Origin: Bdellovibrionaceae bacterium UBA3535
Lineage (GTDB): Bacteria > Bdellovibrionota > Bdellovibrionia > Bdellovibrionales > UBA840
Direction of reading: 5' to 3'
Assembly (NCBI GenBank): GCA_002376845.1
Contig: DFOS01000013.1
Span: 1-18,872, forward strand
Length of the DNA stretch: 18,872 nt
Shown: positions 14,281-18,872 of the stretch, in pieces
Layout: each line of letters starts with the position of its first letter
Numbering within the stretch: position 1 is the first letter of the stretch
Program-made: the position numbers and the translations under genes
The notes under the pieces: generated by a model
Told to the model about the DNA's origin: nothing
Database searches by the model: none
What the model saw: the letters and a program-made list of their open reading frames with translations, nothing else

Positions 14281-15391
14281 TTTTCCAGCGCCGATAAGTA
14301 TAGAGGATAAAGATAAGGTTTGTTACCCAAAGGCTTATGAAGGCGGACACCTTTCCCGATTTGGCGGCTTGATCACCAATAATGAATAGCATCCAGTAGG
14401 CAACGATGACTCCTAGGCTTAGAATGTAGCCATTGGATTTTTCACTGCGGCGATTGGCAACTCCACCTAGGGCAAAGCCTAAGACAGTAAAAATTAAGCA
14501 AGAAAAACTAAGGGCCCATCTTCGGTGGTATTCTCTTTGCATATGATGGAAGTTTTCCAAATGTTCCTGCGGGATCTTGGGTAGGGCTTTCCATTTTTCT
14601 ATTTCTCGATGCAATTCATTGATAGAAAGTGCTTCCGGGTGAAAGTCTTCATCTGTAATGCTAATGGGTGAGGATAGATTGATGTCGTAAGTTTTAAAAT
14701 TCACCACAGTATAATTGTCTTCGTAGTTTTTATGTATTTCGCCATCCATTAGGCGCAAAAGTGCAAAGCGGTCGGGGTTGTTCTCCTCTTCTATGATTTG
14801 CCCGTATTTGGCGATAATGGTGAGGGGAGATTTTGTATTGCGCTCATCGTAGATGAACAAATTTGCTAATTTTCCGCTGCGCGAGTCTACCTGGTTGGCA
14901 TAGACCACCATATCGTAAAAGCCCTCTGAAAAACTTCCGGCTTTGATGGTGGCCGAGGCTTTGGATTGGCCAATTTGGTTGATCAGCTTTTCAAAAGAAT
15001 TTGCTCCCCAAGGTCCGATATAAAAAGAGGTGTAAAGAGAGAATAAAAAGACCAAGAAACCAAATATAAGAGCGGGGCTCGATATTTGCAAATTGGATAG
15101 GCCGCAGGCTTTTAGAGCGACAATTTCTGAATCATTGCTCATTCGGTTGTAAGTAAAGAGGCATGCAAAGAGCAGGGCCATGGGAAGTATCATCGGCAAG
15201 AAGCGAATGCTCATGTACAAGACAAGCTCGAACATATTAGAAAATGCGACACCATGAATCAAGAGGAACTCAGTAAGCCGCAAGGTTTGAAAGGAAAGAA
15301 GTATGGATATGAATATGACAAGGCCGATGATGAATGACGGCAAAATCTCAGAGAGTATATAAGTAAAATATAGTCGGTTCTTAAATTTCAA
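14264..15391 (-). CDS. LptF/LptG-family permease (LPS export)
   Basis: This is a 375-residue YjgP/YjgQ-type membrane protein. LptF and LptG form the inner-membrane half of the LptB2FG transporter that extracts lipopolysaccharide for export. Transmembrane segments fall near residues 12-36, 53-85 and 103-128, then a periplasmic beta-rich part (about 130-300), then three more segments near 305-370. Typical landmarks are the start FKNRLYFTYILSEILPSFI and the cytoplasmic motif RMSNDSEIVALKACGLS (contact with LptB). The start is a TTG (complement of 15389-15391) with a purine stretch AAGAGAA upstream; no ATG fits. The sequence resembles LptF a little more than LptG, but I cannot decide. No partner gene is adjacent. 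It overlaps dprA tail to tail by 17 bases. Confidence 0.88.
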   Translation of the reverse strand: MKFKNRLYFTYILSEILPSFIIGLVIFISILLSFQTLRLTEFLLIHGVAFSNMFELVLYMSIRFLPMILPMALLFACLFTYNRMSNDSEIVALKACGLSNLQISSPALIFGFLVFLFSLYTSFYIGPWGANSFEKLINQIGQSKASATIKAGSFSEGFYDMVVYANQVDSRSGKLANLFIYDERNTKSPLTIIAKYGQIIEEENNPDRFALLRLMDGEIHKNYEDNYTVVNFKTYDINLSSPISITDEDFHPEALSINELHREIEKWKALPKIPQEHLENFHHMQREYHRRWALSFSCLIFTVLGFALGGVANRRSEKSNGYILSLGVIVAYWMLFIIGDQAAKSGKVSAFISLWVTNLIFILYTYRRWKITAKL

Positions 15392-15459
15392 AGCGTTCTC
15401 TTATGTTGTGGCTTCAAATTCAAGTTAACAAATATATGGTTTTGAATCACTAGAAAAAA

Positions 15460-15487
15460 TTGACCTATGATAGAGTCTCGATAGTAT
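15460..15487 (+). promoter_or_regulatory. Candidate promoter of the pseudo-receiver gene
   Basis: TTGACC (15460-15465), 16 bases and TAGTAT (15482-15487) put the predicted start at about 15494, two bases before the ATG at 15496. This also argues that the TTG at 15460 is a -35 box and not a start codon. Confidence 0.45.
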
Positions 15488-15495
15488 ATAGGTAT

Positions 15496-16230
15496 ATGAG
15501 AAAAATAATGCTATTTCTAGAGGATTTTAAGGAGCGTACCTTTATTGAGAATATTCTAAAGAAGACGGGTTATGATGTGCTTACGGTGGCCTCAAGCCAT
15601 GGTATCGCTAACGAAATACTGGGCTTTTCGCCGGATGTCTTGATGGTTTCTTTGGAGTTAAAAAATGAGTCTTTGGCAGATTTTTTAGCTAAGGTAAAAA
15701 AAAATAAAGGCAAACCCAAAATTCTAGTTTCTGGTAAAGAGCGCCCTGATCAAGAACAGCTAAAAAGTATGCGAGTAAACGCCTTTATCACTTCTCCAAT
15801 TAAACCACGGGTATTTTTTAATATGTTAGAAAAATTTGGTGGTTTCAATGCTGTACAAACTCTATTAAAGTTGCATAAAGCAAAATTGATTGAACTAGAT
15901 GATGAGGATGAAATGTTGATTGAGGCTCGTAAAGACGAGTTGGACGGTGACAATCTAGTATCTTCTCCGGAGATTGTCAGGGGGGCGGAGCCCAGAATTG
16001 AAAATATCCAATGGGACTCGAAGCCGCCTGAGGACCGTAAGCAGCGCTATGATATGATTTTGGATATGTATGAGACCCCAGATGTTAGCACGAGTTTTGA
16101 TGCTAAAACTATAGACGCTTTTGTAGAAGAGATTGAGAAAGATTATACGGATGCTGACAAGGCTCGCGATGAAAAACGCAAAGAATTTGTGAAAAAGATT
16201 TTTCAAAAAGCTAAGGAAAACAAAGGCTAG
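15496..16230 (+). CDS. Pseudo-receiver domain protein
   Basis: This is a 244-residue protein whose first 115 residues have the length and hydrophobic pattern of a response-regulator receiver: KIMLFLEDF at strand 1 with the acidic pair E9-D10, SPDVLMVSLEL at strand 3, KILVSGKE at strand 4 and AFITSPIKPRVFF at strand 5. The phosphoacceptor Asp is replaced by Ser (S52) and the conserved Lys of the TKP motif by Ser (S100), so ordinary phosphorylation is unlikely. The rest (116-244) is highly charged and helical, with DDEDEM and a lysine-rich end (KKIFQKAKENKG), and is unrecognised. The ATG at 15496 fits the receiver start; M5 (15508) is possible. No Shine-Dalgarno is seen. It is convergent, two bases apart, with the REC-DUF4388-J gene, and may act with it. 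Confidence 0.7.
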   Translation: MRKIMLFLEDFKERTFIENILKKTGYDVLTVASSHGIANEILGFSPDVLMVSLELKNESLADFLAKVKKNKGKPKILVSGKERPDQEQLKSMRVNAFITSPIKPRVFFNMLEKFGGFNAVQTLLKLHKAKLIELDDEDEMLIEARKDELDGDNLVSSPEIVRGAEPRIENIQWDSKPPEDRKQRYDMILDMYETPDVSTSFDAKTIDAFVEEIEKDYTDADKARDEKRKEFVKKIFQKAKENKG

Positions 16231-16232
16231 AA

Positions 16233-18158
16233 CTAGCGGGTTACTTTTTTAAATAAGTGACCTACAACGTCTTTTAAATCGGCATTCATTATATCGATTG
16301 GTTTATTGTCCTCAGACAATTGCAGTATATTTAGTTCCCGTTTTGCTTCAAGGAATGATGAATCAATGCTAAGTGCATGTTTAAGGTTGCCAAGAGCTTG
16401 TTCCTTCTCACCCAGTAGTTTTTGAAAGATACCTTTAACAAAATAGTAAACAGAAGAGTGGCGATCTTCCGGTGGAATTTTGTTCAGTTCATCGTTGATA
16501 GCGCTCAATTCAGTTTTTTTGTCTGGGTGTTCATTGATTACCTGTATTCTTGTCCATAGCCAATGCAAGCGAATGTTGCTTGTAGGGGGGAGTAACTGAT
16601 TGATTTTTTCAAAGATAGGTAAAGCTTTTTTGTACTTTCTACTTTTAATATGTTCATAGGCTTCATCAAACAAGGACTCTACTTGTAGACGTACTTTTGC
16701 TTGGCCCGTTTCGAGCTCTTTTAAATACATTTCTCTTTTTTTGTCATCCGACAAGGTTTCATAAGCTAGAGTGATTTTTGCAAATATTTTTTGTACCAAG
16801 TCTTTGTAGTGCTGATCGACATTGGGGGGAACCGTGTCCGGGTGAAAAATCTTTGCCAAATCATGGTAGGCGCGTTTTACTTCGGCTACTCGTGATTTTT
16901 TTGAGATACCAAGAACTTGAAAGTAATCTTGTTTTTCTGTGTCAGCTAATATTTTTTCCAGCCTACCTACTTTTTGCGTCATTACCTGGTGGCTTTGGCT
17001 GCCGTCGAAAAAGAGGTTGGATGTTGCACATAGGCTATGAATCACGAGGTAATGAGCAGGGTCGAAACTCGGGCTTTCTACTATTTGCTGAATCGTATTG
17101 CGATCAAAACAAAGCTTGATAACTTCCTCTGAGTTTTTGAATGTTGTTTGTATGTCTTCAATAACCTTTTGATTTTGATCCCCTGGTAGCAAAATATTGC
17201 TACTAAGAGCCATATAAAACTTTTCTAACCAGGAGGGCGATAATTTTGTTGCAATCCATTCTATGCAATAGTGAGCATACATTTTTTGATCAATACTAGA
17301 AGAGCTCTCTTTAGTTTCCGATTTGCTAATTTTTATTTGGTAGGAAGTGTCGTGAAATAGTAAGCCTAATCGTAAACACATTTGTTCGGCATTTACCATA
17401 TCAATTACGTGGGGACTTATTAGGTTGGCATCCACAAGTTTTTCACCAATTCTTTTTTTCGACGGACTTTTTAGGGCTAAGTCCAATTCCTCTGGTGTGA
17501 GGTAGTTTTTATCAATCAGCAATCTGCCGAAAAACGAGTTAGGGTCTTTGATTCTTACGCTTACAATATAACCTTCATGAAAATCAATTTCATGGTGGTG
17601 ATCACCTTCATCTAGGTTGAGGCTGCCGGACCACTTACAGCGCATCAAGGAGAATAGTAGTTTGATTAGGTGGAATGCATGCAGTTCGTCTTGGCTTTCA
17701 ATAAAGCTCTCTAGCTCCTTGGGCGACAGATTTGATTTTAAATAAATTTGTGATGGCCCCGTCTGTGTTTCCTCGGATACTTCGCCTCCTAAACAACGCT
17801 GTAGATGTTCAGTAAGCTCTTCGATGTCAAAAGGTTTGGTTAAAAAGGCAGCGGCTTTGGTTTCTTGTAATGCATTTTTGATAAAGTTTTTGTCTGTGAA
17901 AATGCCACTCATAAAGATCACGGGGATATCTTCTATATCTTTTTGGATTTGTTTTACCATTTCTAAGCCAGGCATTTGCGGCAAAAGGCAATCTACGATT
18001 AGAAGATCTGGGGGGTTGAGGCCAACTTGACGAATGCAAGAAGCAGCATCATGAAAAGATCGGCAAGCATAGCCAGCTTGGTTGAGCTCTTCTTCGAGAG
18101 AGGCAGCAAACTTCTTGTCGTCTTCAACAATGTAGATAATATGGCCGGTGGTGGACAT
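16233..18158 (-). CDS. Response regulator fused to DUF4388-like, J and TPR domains
   Basis: This 641-residue protein is cytoplasmic, with no signal or membrane segment. Residues 5-122 are a canonical receiver: acidic pair D13-D14, phosphoacceptor D56 (LIVDCLLP), S84 (FMSG) and K108 (LTKPFD). Residues 155-275 resemble a DUF4388/PATAN module (WSGSLNL, HEIDFHEGYIVSVR), including two repeats, GRLLIDKNYLTPEEL and GEKLVDANLISPHVI, like those in type II/IV secretion ATPase N-termini. Residues 411-478 are a J domain with intact HPD (439-441), which would stimulate a DnaK ATPase. Residues 495-615 are TPR-like. A phospho-signal may thus be coupled to Hsp70 recruitment. DUF4388-J architectures occur in myxobacteria and Bdellovibrio relatives. 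No histidine kinase is in the window. No Shine-Dalgarno is apparent. Confidence 0.85.
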   Translation of the reverse strand: MSTTGHIIYIVEDDKKFAASLEEELNQAGYACRSFHDAASCIRQVGLNPPDLLIVDCLLPQMPGLEMVKQIQKDIEDIPVIFMSGIFTDKNFIKNALQETKAAAFLTKPFDIEELTEHLQRCLGGEVSEETQTGPSQIYLKSNLSPKELESFIESQDELHAFHLIKLLFSLMRCKWSGSLNLDEGDHHHEIDFHEGYIVSVRIKDPNSFFGRLLIDKNYLTPEELDLALKSPSKKRIGEKLVDANLISPHVIDMVNAEQMCLRLGLLFHDTSYQIKISKSETKESSSSIDQKMYAHYCIEWIATKLSPSWLEKFYMALSSNILLPGDQNQKVIEDIQTTFKNSEEVIKLCFDRNTIQQIVESPSFDPAHYLVIHSLCATSNLFFDGSQSHQVMTQKVGRLEKILADTEKQDYFQVLGISKKSRVAEVKRAYHDLAKIFHPDTVPPNVDQHYKDLVQKIFAKITLAYETLSDDKKREMYLKELETGQAKVRLQVESLFDEAYEHIKSRKYKKALPIFEKINQLLPPTSNIRLHWLWTRIQVINEHPDKKTELSAINDELNKIPPEDRHSSVYYFVKGIFQKLLGEKEQALGNLKHALSIDSSFLEAKRELNILQLSEDNKPIDIMNADLKDVVGHLFKKVTR

Positions 18159-18502
18159 GGTTATATTATGCCTTGTTCTTTAGGGGGGCACAATAAAACT
18201 GCTCCACTTTGGTGTTGATAAAAGTAAGTAAAATATTGTTTTTATACGCCAAATATTTGTTTTTCTAGATTTCCCAGGCTTTGGTTGAAGTCCAGTTGTT
18301 AAATCCCAACTATTTCCTATATTTATGCGTGCTCAAAAAAATTTCATCAACACGAAAAGGGGGCAGTTTCAAAGGCCCAAGGAGAGAGCACTGCGCACCG
18401 CTTATACAAAAGTTCTCCGAATGGCGTTCCATTGCATTTTTTCCTAGATTTTTCATGGTGTATGATTATATCTTCGTTCTGTAAGAAATATCAGGAGGAA
18501 GT
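18159..18502. promoter_or_regulatory. Divergent intergenic region between the REC-J gene and trxA
   Basis: About 340 bases without a gene. It contains one copy of a 25-base sequence (18196-18220) repeated after trxA, a TAATAT just upstream of the REC-J start codon on the minus strand (complement of 18163-18168), and AT-rich -10-like stretches near 18458-18472 that may serve trxA. Confidence 0.4.
18196..18220 (+). repeat. 25-bp imperfect direct repeat, copy 1 (before trxA)
   Basis: It begins AAACTGCTCC and matches copy 2 at 18826-18850 at 21 of 25 positions. Origin is unknown; chance is possible. Confidence 0.45.
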
Positions 18503-18823
18503 ATGGCAACAAAAGCTATCACAGACACAGATTTCGAATCAGATGTATTGAATTCTAGCGGTAGTGTGCTTGTGGACTTCTGGGCGGAGTGGTGTGGTCC
18601 ATGTCGCGCATTGGGACCTAAGCTGGAAGAAATTTCCAATGAAATGTCAGATAAATTAGTAGTAGCAAAAATGAATATAGATGAAAACCCCAATACTCCT
18701 GCAAAGTTTGGTGTTCGATCTATTCCCACCATGATTTTGTTTACGAATGGAAAGCCGGTGGAACAGATTGTGGGTAATCAGACGAAAGAGTCTATTGTAG
18801 AGGCGATTACCAAGCATTTATAA
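18503..18823 (+). CDS. trxA: Thioredoxin
   Basis: This is a 106-residue classical thioredoxin, the cytoplasmic protein-disulfide reductase recharged by thioredoxin reductase. The active site WCGPC is at residues 30-34, the buried Asp and preceding aromatic are in VDFWAEW, and the cis-proline is P75 in SIPTM. GNQTKESIVEAI is the usual C-terminal helix. Length is exactly that of the family and no signal peptide is present. The start is fixed by a strong AGGAGGA ribosome site just upstream. It stands alone, divergent from the REC-J gene, and no terminator is visible in the 49 bases that remain. Confidence 0.95.
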   Translation: MATKAITDTDFESDVLNSSGSVLVDFWAEWCGPCRALGPKLEEISNEMSDKLVVAKMNIDENPNTPAKFGVRSIPTMILFTNGKPVEQIVGNQTKESIVEAITKHL

Positions 18824-18825
18824 AT

Positions 18826-18850
18826 AAACTGCTCCCTTTTGATGTTGCTA
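18826..18850 (+). repeat. 25-bp imperfect direct repeat, copy 2 (after trxA)
   Basis: It begins three bases after the trxA stop codon and matches copy 1 at 21 of 25 positions, in the same orientation. Confidence 0.45.
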
Positions 18851-18872
18851 GTTTTTCTAAAGATTATCTAAG

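Noticed and set aside
15460..15495. TTG start for the pseudo-receiver gene, adding 12 residues
   Set aside because: The extra residues precede the natural receiver start, and the TTG fits better as the -35 box of a promoter.
16238..16262. Eight-base stem GGTTACTT/AAGTGACC near the convergent gene ends as a terminator
   Set aside because: It lies within the C-terminal coding end of the REC-J gene and no T run follows the stem.
18430..18446. TGGCG...TTGCA resembling a sigma-54 promoter upstream of trxA
   Set aside because: The spacing between GG and GC is one base too short, which abolishes sigma-54 recognition.
1..18872. CRISPR array, rRNA genes, or a replication origin
   Set aside because: No regularly spaced repeats, no rRNA-like sequence and no DnaA-box cluster were seen on reading.

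Overview
The window comes from a moderately AT-rich Gram-negative bacterium. The lipoprotein with a lipobox, the LptF/LptG-type permease and the periplasmic CpoB-like and LysM proteins show a two-membrane envelope. The combination of a DUF4388/J-domain response regulator, a long acidic LysM protein and a probable sigma-54 promoter points towards the Bdellovibrionota/Oligoflexia or another former 'deltaproteobacterial' lineage. That placement is an inference from gene types, not a match.

Layout. (1) 1-2950 is an accessory patch. It holds an IS3-family element (46-1284) that cuts off a small gene already broken by a frameshift, a cluster of TTGTAACAA inverted repeats, a tRNA-Leu(GAG) 3' remnant that looks like an attachment-site scar, a small secreted protein of unknown function, and a DUF4160 fragment plus short ribbon-helix-helix-like gene, probably a decayed toxin-antitoxin pair, abutting the 3' end of ppx. 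(2) 2958-5969 (minus) is a ppk-ppx operon for polyphosphate synthesis and degradation. (3) 6281-7233 is a lipoprotein gene behind a near-consensus sigma-54 promoter and followed by a weak terminator. (4) 7356-9400 holds a XerC/D-like recombinase, a degenerate ComM-like protein without a recognisable ATPase site, and a roughly 98-nt candidate small RNA with its own promoter, G-rich hairpin loops and a terminator. (5) 9399-10007 (minus) is lexA. (6) 10512-14280 holds a CpoB/YbgF-like coiled-coil TPR protein, a 747-residue acidic LysM protein and dprA. (7) 14264-15391 (minus) is an LptF/LptG-family permease overlapping the end of dprA. (8) 15496-18158 holds two convergent receiver-domain genes, one a pseudo-receiver and the other a REC-DUF4388-J-domain-TPR fusion. 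(9) 18503-18823 is a thioredoxin gene.

Themes. DNA handling recurs: XerC/D resolves chromosome dimers, DprA loads RecA on incoming single strands, the ComM relative belongs to a family that helps branch migration in transformation, and LexA controls the SOS response. A second theme is envelope and stress: polyphosphate, LPS export, LysM/TPR periplasmic proteins and thioredoxin. Several genes (xerC-like, lexA, the pseudo-receiver) have a promoter-like element so close to the start codon that their mRNAs could be leaderless, while others (the small secreted protein, ppk, the CpoB-like gene, trxA) have clear Shine-Dalgarno sequences.

The best candidates for something undescribed are the G-loop small RNA at 9303-9400, the ATPase-less ComM relative at 8305-9234 and the REC-DUF4388-J-TPR protein at 16233-18158. 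All calls were made by reading the sequence without database searches.
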